64,000 nucleotides of DNA from Ornithinicoccus sp045032955. GTDB taxonomy: Bacteria > Actinomycetota > Actinomycetes > Actinomycetales > Dermatophilaceae. The first letter of the stretch is position 1; each line of letters begins with the position of its first letter. The notes below the pieces were generated by a model that searched no databases, was not told the DNA's origin, and was given only the letters and a program-made list of their open reading frames with translations. Below are positions 33,257 through 52,727 of the stretch, piece after piece. The DNA is taken from positions 62,001-126,000 of the forward strand of contig NZ_JBJFZU010000008.1 of NCBI RefSeq assembly GCF_045032955.1, given 5' to 3'. Both the position numbers and the translations under genes were made by a program.

Positions 33257-34110
33257 CAGGACTGCTCTCCCTCTGTGGTAGCTGGGGCAGCGGCCTGGGG
33301 CGCCTCCGCCGCGGGAGCCTGGGCCGAGGCCGACTCCTCACGACGCGGGGCCCGACCCCTGCGGTCACCACGGTCGGGGCCGGGGCCACCCGGGCCACGG
33401 CCACCACGGCCGCCGCGACGGTCGGCGCCACCACCGCGGGGGGCCTGGGCCTCCTCGCGGGCGAGCTCCTTGGCGGTCATGTCGCCCTTGTAGATCCAGA
33501 CCTTCACACCGATGCGACCGAACGTCGTCTTGGCCTCGTAGAAGCCGTAGTCGATGTTGGCGCGCAGCGTGTGCAGCGGCACCCGGCCCTCTCGGTAGAA
33601 CTCGGAGCGGGACATCTCGGCGCCACCGAGGCGGCCCGAGCACTGGATGCGGATGCCCTTGGCGCCCGCGCGCAGGGAGGACTGCATCCCCTTGCGCATG
33701 GCCCGACGGAAGGTGACACGCGCGGCGAGCTGCTCGGCGATGCCCTGGGCCACCAGCTGCGAGTCCACCTCGGGGTTCTTGACCTCGAGGATGTTGAGCT
33801 GGACCTGCTTGCCGGTGAGCTTCTCCAGCGCACCACGCAGGCGGTCGGCCTCGGCGCCGCGGCGGCCGATGACGATGCCCGGACGTGCGGTGTGGATGTC
33901 CACGCGGACCCGGTCACGGGTCCGCTCGATCTCGACCTTCGAGATGCCGGCCCGGTCCATACCGGTCGACAGCAGCTCGCGGATCGCGACGTCTTCCTTC
34001 ACGTAGTCGCGGTAACGCTGACCCTCCTTGGTGGAGTCGGCGAACCAGCGGCTGCGGTGGTCGGTCGTGATGCCGAGACGGTACCCGTTCGGGTTGATCT
34101 TCTGCCCCAT
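33256..34110 (-). CDS. rpsC: 30S ribosomal protein S3
   Basis: A 284-residue S3, part of the mRNA entry channel helicase. MGQKINPNGYRLGITTDHRS starts at ATG 34110; the KH domain has RPGIVIGRRGAEADRLRGAL. After about residue 215 there is a disordered Arg/Gly-rich then Ala/Glu-rich tail (RGGRGGRGPGGPGPDRGDRR), longer than in E. coli (233 residues). The start shares one base with the rplV stop. Confidence 0.99.
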   Translation of the reverse strand: MGQKINPNGYRLGITTDHRSRWFADSTKEGQRYRDYVKEDVAIRELLSTGMDRAGISKVEIERTRDRVRVDIHTARPGIVIGRRGAEADRLRGALEKLTGKQVQLNILEVKNPEVDSQLVAQGIAEQLAARVTFRRAMRKGMQSSLRAGAKGIRIQCSGRLGGAEMSRSEFYREGRVPLHTLRANIDYGFYEAKTTFGRIGVKVWIYKGDMTAKELAREEAQAPRGGGADRRGGRGGRGPGGPGPDRGDRRGRAPRREESASAQAPAAEAPQAAAPATTEGEQS

Positions 34111-34514
34111 CAGCGGGCACCTCCCTTGATGTGCTCGCCCACGACCACGGTGATGTGGCTCGTGCGCTTGTTGATTCGGCTGGCGCGACCCTGGGCCCGC
34201 GGCCGGAACCGCTTCATGGTGGGCCCCTCGTCCACGAACGCGGCCGTCACGACGAGGCTGGCCTCGTCGAAGGCGGTGCCGGAGTTCTCGGCGGCGTGGC
34301 GTGCGTTGGCGACCGCGCTGTTCAGGACCTTGAGCACGACCTCGCTGGCGCTCTGCGGAGCGAACCGCATGAGGGCCTGGGCGTCGTGCACACGCCTGCC
34401 GCGGATCAGGTCCACGACACGGCGGGCCTTCATCGGCGTGACGCGGACGTGCCGCGCCTGTGCCCTGGCTGCCATGGCGATCCCTTCTTCGCTGGTGTTG
34501 GTGGTGGTCGTCAT
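34110..34514 (-). CDS. rplV: 50S ribosomal protein L22
   Basis: A 134-residue L22 lining the exit tunnel. ATG 34514 overlaps the rpsS stop (ATGA); an internal ATG at 34475 (MAARAQARHVRVTPMKARRV) has GAAGAAGGGAT upstream and matches the start used in many relatives, so both are possible. The core has GPTMKRFRPRAQGRASRINK. Macrolide-relevant beta hairpin looks normal. Confidence 0.97.
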   Translation of the reverse strand: MTTTTNTSEEGIAMAARAQARHVRVTPMKARRVVDLIRGRRVHDAQALMRFAPQSASEVVLKVLNSAVANARHAAENSGTAFDEASLVVTAAFVDEGPTMKRFRPRAQGRASRINKRTSHITVVVGEHIKGGAR

Positions 34515-34792
34515 CGCCGCCGGCCCTTCCTGTCGTCCTTCTCGTGACCCTTGAACGTGCGGGTCGGAGCGAACTCACCGAGCTTGTGGCCGACCATCGA
34601 CTCGGTCACGAAGACCGGGACGTGCTTGCGGCCGTCGTGCACGGCCAGCGTGTGGCCGAGCATGTCGGGGCTGATCATCGATCGGCGGGACCAGGTCTTG
34701 ATGACGTTCTTCGTGCCGGCCTCGTTCTGCGCGTCCACCTTCTTGGCGAGGTGGTCGTCGATGAACGGACCCTTCTTGAGGCTACGAGGCAT
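34511..34792 (-). CDS. rpsS: 30S ribosomal protein S19
   Basis: A 93-residue S19 of the 30S head. MPRSLKKGPFIDDHLAKKVD and SMVGHKLGEFAPTRTFKGHE are diagnostic. ATG 34792, 19 bases after rplB. Confidence 0.99.
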   Translation of the reverse strand: MPRSLKKGPFIDDHLAKKVDAQNEAGTKNVIKTWSRRSMISPDMLGHTLAVHDGRKHVPVFVTESMVGHKLGEFAPTRTFKGHEKDDRKGRRR

Positions 34793-34811
34793 GCTTGCGT
34801 CTCACTCCTAC

Positions 34812-35642
<831 letters not shown>

Positions 35643-35680
35643 ACTGGGATTCCTCTAGCTTCTCGTCTCAGTGTCCCGGC

Positions 35681-35983
35681 TCAGAGCGTGCCGAAGATGT
35701 CGATGGTGCCCTCGCGCAGCGTCACGATCGCGCGCTTGGTGTCCTTGCGCTTGCCCATCCCGAACCGGGTACGGCGGGCCTTGCCCGAGCGGTTCATCGT
35801 GTGCACGGTGGAGACCTTCACGCCGAAGACCGACTCGACGGCCTTCTTGATCTCCGACTTGTTGGCACGCGGGTCGACCAGGAAGGTGTACTTGCCCTGG
35901 TCCAGCAGCGCGTACGACTTCTCCGACACCACGGGCGAGAGCAGGACGTCGCGCGGGTCCTTGCGGCTGATCAGGGTGCTCAC
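35681..35983 (-). CDS. rplW: 50S ribosomal protein L23
   Basis: A 100-residue L23 at the tunnel exit, docking trigger factor and SRP. GTG 35983 (VSTLISRKDPRDVLLSPVVS) overlaps the rplD stop as GTGA; the longer upstream frame is non-coding. KKAVESVFGVKVSTVHTMNR is the family core. Confidence 0.98.
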   Translation of the reverse strand: MSTLISRKDPRDVLLSPVVSEKSYALLDQGKYTFLVDPRANKSEIKKAVESVFGVKVSTVHTMNRSGKARRTRFGMGKRKDTKRAIVTLREGTIDIFGTL

Positions 35984-36630
35984 TTGGTCTCCTCGGCGTT
36001 CTTGGCGCTGCCGCCCGAGATGAAGACGTCGAGCGCAGCCTGGGTGAAGACCACGTCGTCGGCGCACAGCACGTCGTAGGTGTTGAGCTGGTCGACGAAC
36101 AGCACGTGCACGTCGGGCATGTTGCGCACGCTGCGCAGGCCCAGCTCGTCCTCGCGGTGCAGGACCACGAGGAAGTTCGGCCGGTCCGCCAGCGCCGCGA
36201 TCGCGGAGCGGGCGCTCCGGGTGGAGGGGCTCTCCCCCTCGACCAGGGCGGTCAGCACGTGGATGCGGCCGTGACGCGCCCGGTCCGACAGGGCCCCGCG
36301 CAGGGCGGCGGCCTTCATCTTCTTGGGCGTCTTCTGCGCGTAGTTGCGGGGCTGCGGACCGTGGACGGTGCCACCGCCGGCGAACTGCGGCGCACGCGTC
36401 GAACCCTGGCGGGCACGACCGGTGCCCTTCTGCCGGTACGGCTTGCGTCCACCGCCGCGGACCTCGCCGCGGGTCTTGGTGGAGTGCGTCCCGGCGCGGG
36501 CTGCGGCCAGCTGCGCGACGACCACCTGGTGGATCAGCGGCACGTTGGTCTGCACGTCGAAGAGCTCGGCGGGCAGCTCCACCGTGCCGGCGTCGCCACC
36601 GGCGGGCTTGGTGATGGTGATGGAGGTCAT
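35980..36630 (-). CDS. rplD: 50S ribosomal protein L4
   Basis: A 216-residue L4 whose loop reaches the tunnel constriction (RGGGRKPYRQKGTGRARQGS, TVHGPQPRNYAQKTPKKM). ATG 36630 (MTSITITKPAGGDAGTV) follows rplC by four bases. In E. coli L4 represses the S10 operon; such control is not visible here. Confidence 0.98.
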   Translation of the reverse strand: MTSITITKPAGGDAGTVELPAELFDVQTNVPLIHQVVVAQLAAARAGTHSTKTRGEVRGGGRKPYRQKGTGRARQGSTRAPQFAGGGTVHGPQPRNYAQKTPKKMKAAALRGALSDRARHGRIHVLTALVEGESPSTRSARSAIAALADRPNFLVVLHREDELGLRSVRNMPDVHVLFVDQLNTYDVLCADDVVFTQAALDVFISGGSAKNAEETK

Positions 36631-36634
36631 GAGG

Positions 36635-37309
36635 TCACGCACCCTTCGCGGCCGTGCGCACGAGGACCACGCCGCCACGGGCGCCGGGAACGGCACCCTT
36701 GATCAGCAGCAGGCCCTTCTCTGCGTCCACGGCATGGACGGTCAGGTTCGAGGTGGTCTGACGCACGCCGCCCATCCGGCCGGCCATGCGCATACCCTTG
36801 AAGACCCGCCCCGGGGTGGCACAGCCACCGATGGAGCCGGGCTTGCGGTGGTTACGGTGGGCACCGTGCGAGGCACCCACGCCGTGGAAGCCGTGGCGCT
36901 TCATGACGCCGGCGAAGCCCTTGCCCTTGGTGGTCCCGGTCACGTCGACCGTCTGTCCACCCTCGAAGGTCTCGGCCGTCAGCTCCTGACCGAGCTCGTA
37001 CTCGGCGGCGTCGGCGGTGCGCAGCTCGACCATGTGCCGGCGCGGGGTGACCCCGGCCTTGGCGAAGTGGCCCTTGAGCGGCTGCGTCACCTTCCGCGGG
37101 TCGATCGTCCCGTAGGCGATCTGCACCGCGTCGTAACCGTCGGTCCCGACGTTGCGGACCTGGGTGACGACAGCCGGACCGGCCTTGATGACCGTCACAG
37201 GTACCAGCTTGTTGTCGGCGTCCCAGACCTGGGTCATCCCGAGCTTCTCGCCGAGGATGCCCTTGAAGGTGCGGCTCGTCGTCGTGGTCGTCGTCATCGT
37301 CACACTCAC
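36635..37309 (-). CDS. rplC: 50S ribosomal protein L3
   Basis: A 224-residue L3, an early assembly protein near the peptidyl-transferase centre. KGILGEKLGMTQVWDADNKL and FAGVMKRHGFHGVGASHGAH, GSIGGCATPGRVFKGMRMAG are diagnostic. GTG 37309 overlaps the rpsJ stop (GTGA); ATG 37297 four codons later is an alternative. Poly-Thr (TTTTTT) precedes the fold. Confidence 0.97.
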   Translation of the reverse strand: MSVTMTTTTTTSRTFKGILGEKLGMTQVWDADNKLVPVTVIKAGPAVVTQVRNVGTDGYDAVQIAYGTIDPRKVTQPLKGHFAKAGVTPRRHMVELRTADAAEYELGQELTAETFEGGQTVDVTGTTKGKGFAGVMKRHGFHGVGASHGAHRNHRKPGSIGGCATPGRVFKGMRMAGRMGGVRQTTSNLTVHAVDAEKGLLLIKGAVPGARGGVVLVRTAAKGA

Positions 37310-37614
37310 AGCTTGATCTCGATGTTCACGTCCGCCGGCAGGTCGAGACGCATCAACGAGTCGACCGCCTTGGGCGTGGGGTCGACGATGTCGATCAGGC
37401 GCTTGTGCGTGCGCATCTCGAAGTGCTCGCGGCTGTCCTTGTACTTGTGCGGCGACCGGATGACGCAGAAGACATTCTTCTCCGTCGGGAGCGGCACTGG
37501 GCCGACCACCGTGGCGCCAGCACGGGTCACCGTGTCAACGATCTTGCGCGCCGAGCTGTCGATGACTTCGTGGTCATACGACTTAAGCCGGATGCGGATC
37601 TTCTGTCCCGCCAT
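37306..37614 (-). CDS. rpsJ: 30S ribosomal protein S10
   Basis: A 102-residue S10 (NusE), also part of antitermination complexes with NusB. MAGQKIRIRLKSYDHEVIDS and SREHFEMRTHKRLIDIVDPT are diagnostic. ATG 37614. It is the first gene of the S10 operon, with 297 bases upstream before the next gene. Confidence 0.99.
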   Translation of the reverse strand: MAGQKIRIRLKSYDHEVIDSSARKIVDTVTRAGATVVGPVPLPTEKNVFCVIRSPHKYKDSREHFEMRTHKRLIDIVDPTPKAVDSLMRLDLPADVNIEIKL

Positions 37615-37911
37615 CGCTTGTCTGACTCTCTCTCGTCGTCATGCTGGAACAATCTTGGCCGGCCACTCGGCAGGATCACCGGCCCCCGCGGTCGGGCGTG
37701 TCGCCCTCTCCGCGGACGCATCCCCGTCGTCCTGCTCATGACCGGGGCGGTGTCCGTGCCGGCGATTCTCGCGCCGGGGCTTGCGCTGCCATCACCCGGG
37801 ACCCTGTCGGATCCGCGTGTCGACGGCCGGTGACGCACACGTGGGTGTGCAGCACGCGTCAAGCAACCTGCCTAGTGTGCCACGGCGCGCACCCGGACCT
37901 CAAATCGGGGT
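37615..37911 (-). other. S10 operon upstream region
   Basis: 297 bases between the cyclotransferase-like gene and rpsJ, presumably holding the S10 promoter and leader. I see TTGAGG at about 37903, CACACTAGGCAGG at about 37870-37882 and TTGACG at about 37860, but no pair with normal spacing, so no promoter is called. A short hairpin GCACACGTGGGTGTGC is present near 37836. Confidence 0.4.
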
Positions 37912-38538
37912 TCAGGCGGCGACCGCGAGACGGTGCACGTCCGCCCGCTCCCAGTGCTCACCGACCGCCGGGCTGCGCATCAGGTAGTCCGTCACCTCGA
38001 CCGGGCCGAGCCCGTGACCCGTCCGCAGGCCGCGGGCGATCACCTGCAGGTAGGCCGCCACCGGGGGGTTGGTGGGGATCCGGGACGGCACGTCCGCGGT
38101 GAAGGTCACCACCGGGTCACCATCGATCTCACCGACCCGGTGGACGGTCTCGTAGTTCCCCGGCCCCCCGACGTGCCTGCCCTGGGACAGCGCGGCGGCG
38201 ACCGCCGCACCCTCGTGGCTGTCGGCTCCCGGCTGCCGCCGCATCTCCTGGGCTGCGACGTCCGCGAACTGCTCCTCGGTGACCAGGTATGCCCGGGCCA
38301 GCACCTCCCCCGGCACCGAGGGGTCGTAGAACGCCATCCCTCCCCCACCCCAGGTCGTCGACGTCCCGGCGAAGTGCAGACCCCCGGGCAGGTGCAGCGG
38401 CTGGTCGCCGAGCGGAAGGCTCCGGTCCCGCGCCCCGGCATGGCCGCGTGCGGCACCGACGGCCCGTCCCCCGTGCAGGTAGGTGAGGAAGCGGTCCCGG
38501 CACAGGTTGGAGCCGTAACTGGCGTACCACAGCAGCAT
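37912..38538 (-). CDS. gamma-glutamylcyclotransferase-like protein
   Basis: A 208-residue protein of the GGCT/BtrG-like fold, recognised by WYASYGSNLCRDRF near the N-terminus (the YGSNL substrate loop). HFAGTSTTWGGGGMAFYD and a later REGION-type Glu in GNYETV fit the family, though the catalytic acid is not certain. I prefer ATG 38538; a GTG two codons upstream is possible. Such proteins are sometimes misnamed histone deacetylases. The substrate is unknown. It lies alone between tuf and the S10 operon. Confidence 0.72.
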   Translation of the reverse strand: MLLWYASYGSNLCRDRFLTYLHGGRAVGAARGHAGARDRSLPLGDQPLHLPGGLHFAGTSTTWGGGGMAFYDPSVPGEVLARAYLVTEEQFADVAAQEMRRQPGADSHEGAAVAAALSQGRHVGGPGNYETVHRVGEIDGDPVVTFTADVPSRIPTNPPVAAYLQVIARGLRTGHGLGPVEVTDYLMRSPAVGEHWERADVHRLAVAA

Positions 38539-38571
38539 GGACACAGCGTGTCACACGGCCCCGGACACGGA

Positions 38572-38605
38572 CGAGCCCCCGTCACCAGCTGGTGACGGGG
38601 GCTCG
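38572..38605. terminator. terminator hairpin after tuf
   Basis: CGAGCCCCCGTCACC (38572-38586), loop AGCT, and its exact complement (38591-38605) form a 15-base-pair stem, 33 bases after the tuf stop. It closes the rpsL-rpsG-fusA-tuf unit. No U-run. Confidence 0.85.
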
Positions 38606-38637
38606 ACCTCGCCGTGCGGGGCGGGGAACTCAGATCC

Positions 38638-39831
<1,194 letters not shown>

Positions 39832-39917
39832 TTGGGTGTCCTCCTGGACTTGCGATGTGCGACCGTCATCGGCGCGGGGCCGTGACGACGTTCAATGGAT
39901 GGGTGTTGCTCGGTCCA

Positions 39918-39937
39918 TCACTCCGCGGACGGAGTGA
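39918..39937. terminator. small hairpin between fusA and tuf
   Basis: TCACTCCG, loop CGGA, CGGAGTGA, an 8-base-pair stem seven bases after the fusA stop. It could attenuate read-through into tuf, letting tuf be expressed from its own promoter; that promoter was not identified. Confidence 0.5.
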
Positions 39938-39943
39938 GTCAGC

Positions 39944-42046
<2,103 letters not shown>

Positions 42047-42091
42047 AGTCTCTCTTCTCTGGTTCGGGTCGGGAAGGGTTCGGGGTGCCGC

Positions 42092-42562
42092 TTACCAGCG
42101 GTAGTGCGCGAACGCCTTGTTGGCGTCAGCCATCTTGTGGGTGTCCTCGCGGCGCTTGACCGCGGCACCCAGACCGTTGCTGGCGTCGAGGATCTCGTTC
42201 ATCAGCCGCTCGGTCATCGTCTTCTCACGGCGCTGCCGCGAGTAGCCGACCAACCAGCGCAGGGCCAGGGTCGTGGACCGGTTCGGCTTGACCTCGATCG
42301 GCACCTGGTAGGTGGCGCCACCGACGCGGCGGGACTTCACCTCGAGGGCGGGCTTGACGTTGTCCAGCGCGCGCTTGAGGGTCTGCACCGGGTCCGTGCC
42401 GGACTTGGCGCGGCAGCCCTCCAGGGCGCCGTAGACGATGCGCTCGGCGGTGGACTTCTTGCCGTCGGTCAGGATCTTGTTGACCAGCTGGGTGACCAGG
42501 GTCGAGCCGTAGACCGGGTCGTTGATCAGCGGACGCTTGGGAGCAGGGCCCTTACGAGGCAT
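42092..42562 (-). CDS. rpsG: 30S ribosomal protein S7
   Basis: A 156-residue S7, head assembly and str-operon regulator in E. coli. MPRKGPAPKRPLINDPVYGS, KSRRVGGATYQVPIEVKPNR and EDTHKMADANKAFAHYRW are diagnostic. ATG 42562 shares a base with the rpsL stop (TAATG). Confidence 0.99.
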   Translation of the reverse strand: MPRKGPAPKRPLINDPVYGSTLVTQLVNKILTDGKKSTAERIVYGALEGCRAKSGTDPVQTLKRALDNVKPALEVKSRRVGGATYQVPIEVKPNRSTTLALRWLVGYSRQRREKTMTERLMNEILDASNGLGAAVKRREDTHKMADANKAFAHYRW

Positions 42563-42936
42563 TACTTCTTCTCCTTCTTCGCGCCGTACCGGGAGCGGGA
42601 CTGGTTGCGACCCTTGACACCCTGGGTGTCGAGCGAGCCACGGATGATCTTGTAGCGGACACCGGGCAGGTCCTTCACCCGGCCACCGCGCACGAGCACG
42701 ATCGAGTGCTCCTGCAGGTTGTGACCGACACCCGGGATGTAGGCCGTCACCTCGACGCCGCTGGTCAGCCGCACACGGGCGACCTTGCGCAGGGCGGAGT
42801 TCGGCTTCTTGGGGGTGGTCGTGTAGACGCGGGTGCAGACGCCGCGGCGCTGCGGGTTGCCCTTGAGGGCCGGGGAGTTGGTCTTCTTGACCTTGTCCTG
42901 CCGGCCCTTGCGGACAAGCTGGTTGATCGTAGGCAC
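42562..42936 (-). CDS. rpsL: 30S ribosomal protein S12
   Basis: A 124-residue S12 of the decoding centre. GTG 42936 (VPTINQLVRKGRQDKVKKTN) with GACGGAGAATCA upstream; the longer frame is non-coding. The streptomycin-relevant Lys43 (TPKKPNSALRK) and Lys88 (GGRVKDLPGVRY) are wild type. Confidence 0.99.
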   Translation of the reverse strand: MPTINQLVRKGRQDKVKKTNSPALKGNPQRRGVCTRVYTTTPKKPNSALRKVARVRLTSGVEVTAYIPGVGHNLQEHSIVLVRGGRVKDLPGVRYKIIRGSLDTQGVKGRNQSRSRYGAKKEKK

Positions 42937-43184
42937 TGATTCTCCGTCAGTCGTCGTGGTCTCTCGTGCGCCCGGGCTGCTGCCCGTGGCACGCTCCTTG
43001 GGTTGTGCGCTCCCGGCGCACCCGACCTCGGGTGTGTCGGTCACGCTGCTCCCCCCTGCACTTCCCGTCCTGCTCCGGTGCGCCGCAGCTGCGGCACGGG
43101 GACCAGGGCGGGCTGCCCGGCGGGAGGTGGTGCGGGTGAGGTGCACCCGCTCGCGTGCAGGACCTAGCCCACACACGGCTCTCC

Positions 43185-43215
43185 AGACTACCGGCAGCCG
43201 GGGGGTCCGGCCAAA
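43185..43215 (-). promoter_or_regulatory. candidate rpsL (str operon) promoter
   Basis: Minus strand TTGGCC (43215-43210), 19-base spacer, TAGTCT (43190-43185). The -10 is good and the spacing is slightly long. It lies between the rpoC hairpin and rpsL. Confidence 0.45.
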
Positions 43216-43270
43216 TCATCACCGGGCGGCGGCAGCGGCCGCCCGGGCGTGGGGACCGACCCGGGACAGA

Positions 43271-43317
43271 CGCCAGGGGCGGGTATGCCGTGGGTCACGG
43301 CATACCCGCCCCTGGCG
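43271..43317. terminator. 22-bp hairpin after rpoC
   Basis: Arms CGCCAGGGGCGGGTATGCCGTG (43271-43292, written here only as positions beyond 20 bases: perfect complement at 43296-43317) with loop GGT. It starts 12 bases after the rpoC stop. Both arms carry GGTATGCC/GGCATACC. No U-run, yet by stability the best terminator in the window. Confidence 0.8.
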
Positions 43318-43329
43318 GTGCTCAGCTGC

Positions 43330-47256
<3,927 letters not shown>

Positions 47257-47306
47257 TTCGTGCTCCCTTGTCGTCAGGTATGCATTAAAGAATTCGTTCT
47301 GCTTTG

Positions 47307-47377
47307 TCGCCGGGCGGAGCTGTCGGGCTCCGCCCGGCGACCTACGTGCGAGGAGCGGGCGCTACGCGCGCTCCTCG
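47307..47377. promoter_or_regulatory. two tandem hairpins between rpoB and rpoC
   Basis: CGAGGAGCG (47349-47357) pairs with CGCTCCTCG (47369-47377) right after the rpoB stop, and TCGCCGGGCGGAGC (47307-47320) pairs exactly with GCTCCGCCCGGCGA (47327-47340). They could attenuate, be cut by RNase, or protect mRNA ends. Confidence 0.6.
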
Positions 47378-47378
47378 A

Positions 47379-50852
<3,474 letters not shown>

Positions 50853-51019
50853 GGATGGTCCTTCCACGGGCCTATGGTTGAGCGGCGGTCAGGCGTGACC
50901 AGGACCTGCTTCGGATACAGCGCGATTCGAGGGTGTCAGGCGCCTCGGTCGACCGGCCGGGGCGCGCACCGACGCATCTAGCGGAGATCGGAGACAGGTG
51001 CAGGGCAGCGCAAAGTACG

Positions 51020-51050
51020 ACTGTACACGGATGACTGACCCGACGTCCAA
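51020..51050 (-). promoter_or_regulatory. candidate rpoB promoter
   Basis: Minus strand TTGGAC (51050-51045), 19-base spacer and TACAGT (51025-51020). It would give an rpoBC transcript independent of rplJL with a leader of about 160 bases. Confidence 0.45.
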
Positions 51051-51225
51051 TCGGGACGACGGGGTGCTCGGTCTCCGATGCCGGCGTCGGGGGCGGCCGC
51101 GCCCCCGGGATCGTCCCGGCACCTGCCCACCGGCAGTTGCGTGACTCGATGGTGCTCCCTCCCCCACCCTCCCGTCAAGCAATGGTCCGGGCGTGCCCCC
51201 CTCGCACAGGGCCCGGAACGCGACG

Positions 51226-51261
51226 CGGGCGGGGTCGCACCCGTGGGTGCGACCCCGCCCG
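51226..51261. terminator. terminator hairpin after rplL
   Basis: CGGGCGGGGTCGCACCC (51226-51242), loop GT, and its exact complement (51245-51261): 17 base pairs, 57 bases after the rplL stop. No U-run. It separates rplJL from rpoBC. Confidence 0.8.
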
Positions 51262-51317
51262 AGGCGGAGTGGAGCGTCCGGGTCAGCCGTGAGTCACCTC
51301 ACGACGCCCGGCGCGGC

Positions 51318-51704
51318 TCACTTGAGCGTGACGGTGGCGCCAGCGCCCTCGAGCTGCTCCTTGGCCTTGTTCGCGGCGTCCTTGTCGACCTTCTCCAGGA
51401 CCGGCTTCGGCGCCCCGTCGACGAGGTCCTTGGCCTCCTTGAGGCCCAGGGAGGTCAGCGCACGGACCTCCTTGATGACCTGGATCTTCTTGTCGCCCGC
51501 GGCCTCGAGGACGACGTCGAACTCGTCCTGCTCCTCGACGGCGGCGGCCTCGCCACCACCGGCCGGACCGGCGGCCGCGACGGCGACCGGGGCGGCGGCG
51601 GTGACCTCGAAGGTCTCCTCGAAGACCTTGACGAACTCGGACAGCTCGATGAGGGTCATCTCCTTGAACTGCTCAAGGAGCTCCTCGGTGCTCAGCTTCG
51701 CCAT
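51318..51704 (-). CDS. rplL: 50S ribosomal protein L7/L12
   Basis: A 128-residue stalk protein recruiting translation GTPases. MAKLSTEELLEQFKEMTLIE is the dimerization domain, then an Ala/Gly hinge, then the factor-binding domain KKIQVIKEVRALTSLGLKEA and KEQLEGAGATVTLK. ATG 51704, 75 bases after rplJ. Confidence 0.99.
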   Translation of the reverse strand: MAKLSTEELLEQFKEMTLIELSEFVKVFEETFEVTAAAPVAVAAAGPAGGGEAAAVEEQDEFDVVLEAAGDKKIQVIKEVRALTSLGLKEAKDLVDGAPKPVLEKVDKDAANKAKEQLEGAGATVTLK

Positions 51705-51779
51705 GGTGGCGTTCCTTCCTCTTCTGTGCCGTGAGTGGCGTTGTGATGGTGAACCGGACCGTGCCCCGTGGGGCTCGGC

Positions 51780-52421
51780 TCAGCTCTCGTCGCCACCCTC
51801 GGCGACGTCGGTGGTCGCCTCGGCCGGAGCCTCGGCGGGGGTGTCGGCCTCGGCCGACGGAGCCTCGTCGGCAGCAGCCGACTCGGACCCTGCGGTGGAA
51901 CCGCCCTGCGCCTCGACCTTCGCGCGCAGCGCGTCGACCACCCGTGCGGTGGAGGACAGCGGTGCGGCGAACAGGCCGGCGGCCTTGGACAGGTTGCCCT
52001 TCATGGCACCTGCCAGCTTGGCCAGCAGGACCTCGCGGGACTCGAGGTCCGCGAGCTTGGTGATCTCGGCGGGCGTCAACGGCGCACCGTCGAAGACACC
52101 GCCCTTGATGACCAGGGCCGGGTTGGCCTTGGCGAAGTCACGCAGACCCTTGGCGACCGCGACCGGGTCACCGGTCACGAAAGCAATGGCCGTGGGGCCC
52201 TGGAGGTGCTCGTCGAGTCCGTCGATACCGGCCTCGGCAGCAGCACGCTTGGTCAGCGTGTTCTTCACCACGGCGTAGGTGGCGTGCTCACGGACGGTGT
52301 TCCGCAGCTCGGTGATCTGACTCACCTTGAGGCCGCGGTACTCCGTCAGCACGGCCGCACCGGAGCTGCGGAACTTCTCCGTCAGCTCGGCGATGGCAGC
52401 AGCCTTCTCGGGCGTCGCCAT
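51780..52421 (-). CDS. rplJ: 50S ribosomal protein L10
   Basis: A 213-residue L10, the stalk base. ATG 52421 (MATPEKAAAIAELTEKFRSS) has AAGGAGGCCAGT directly upstream; a GTG five codons earlier falls in the binding site and is rejected. Conserved VLTEYRGLKVSQITELRNTV and VVKNTLTKRAAAEAG. An acidic Ala/Glu tail of ~45 residues (SAAADEAPSAEADTPAEAPA) is beyond the usual fold. Confidence 0.98.
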   Translation of the reverse strand: MATPEKAAAIAELTEKFRSSGAAVLTEYRGLKVSQITELRNTVREHATYAVVKNTLTKRAAAEAGIDGLDEHLQGPTAIAFVTGDPVAVAKGLRDFAKANPALVIKGGVFDGAPLTPAEITKLADLESREVLLAKLAGAMKGNLSKAAGLFAAPLSSTARVVDALRAKVEAQGGSTAGSESAAADEAPSAEADTPAEAPAEATTDVAEGGDES

Positions 52422-52439
52422 ACTGGCCTCCTTCACGTC

Positions 52440-52560
52440 GTGGTGCCGGATACCCCCCGGCCCGACACGACAAGAGCCCCGGCGCAGGCGCCAGGGCTCA
52501 TCAGGTCTGCGTCGGCATACCGCCGCAGCTCAAGCTCGTGTCACCTACGCTGGCGTCCCT
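52440..52560 (-). promoter_or_regulatory. L10 leader-like autoregulatory RNA
   Basis: Upstream of rplJ the minus strand folds into GCTGCGGCGGTATGCCGACG-CAG and then GAGCCCTGGCGCCTGCGCCG-GGGCTC, with CGCAGACCTGATGAG between. A hairpin pair in this position matches L10 leaders that bind L10-L7/L12 and repress rplJL. Assignment is by position and fold only. The first hairpin loop has the GGTATGCC octamer. Confidence 0.5.
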
Positions 52561-52646
52561 GTCGTGGGAACCTTCGGCCGACATGGTCCAGGACGTCTGC
52601 ACGTCCGGGGCACGCCGACAACCGGCGGTCTGTGGGTATGCCCCTC

Positions 52647-52676
52647 AGGGTAGGGCATCGCGCGCGGCACGGACAA
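52647..52676 (-). promoter_or_regulatory. candidate rplJ promoter
   Basis: Minus strand TTGTCC (52676-52671), 18-base spacer, TACCCT (52652-52647). A start near 52640 gives a leader of about 220 bases, enough for the L10 leader. Confidence 0.5.
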
Positions 52677-52727
52677 ATCCGGCAGCACGACGCGGCCCCC
52701 TGGGCGGTCCCGGGGGATGATGGTCCG

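Larger units (their letters stand above)
42937..43329 (-). other. rpoC-rpsL intergenic region
   Basis: 393 bases without a gene. It holds the hairpin after rpoC (43271-43317) and a promoter candidate (43185-43215), leaving a leader of roughly 240 bases before rpsL, rich in short G/C inverted repeats such as GGTGCACC pairs. No small coding frame is convincing. Confidence 0.6.
50853..51317 (-). other. rplL-rpoB intergenic region
   Basis: 465 bases without a gene. From the minus-strand 5' side it holds the rplL terminator (51226-51261), a promoter candidate (51020-51050) and about 150 bases of leader before rpoB. A GC-rich inverted repeat GGGGGCGGCCGCGCCCCC-like lies near 51092-51112. Confidence 0.6.

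Noticed and set aside
37615..37911. S10 operon promoter
   Set aside because: TTGAGG, TAGGCA and TTGACG words occur but no pair has 16-19 base spacing with a TAnnnT hexamer.
42562..42936. Possible streptomycin-resistance change in rpsL
   Set aside because: Lys43 and Lys88 are both present.
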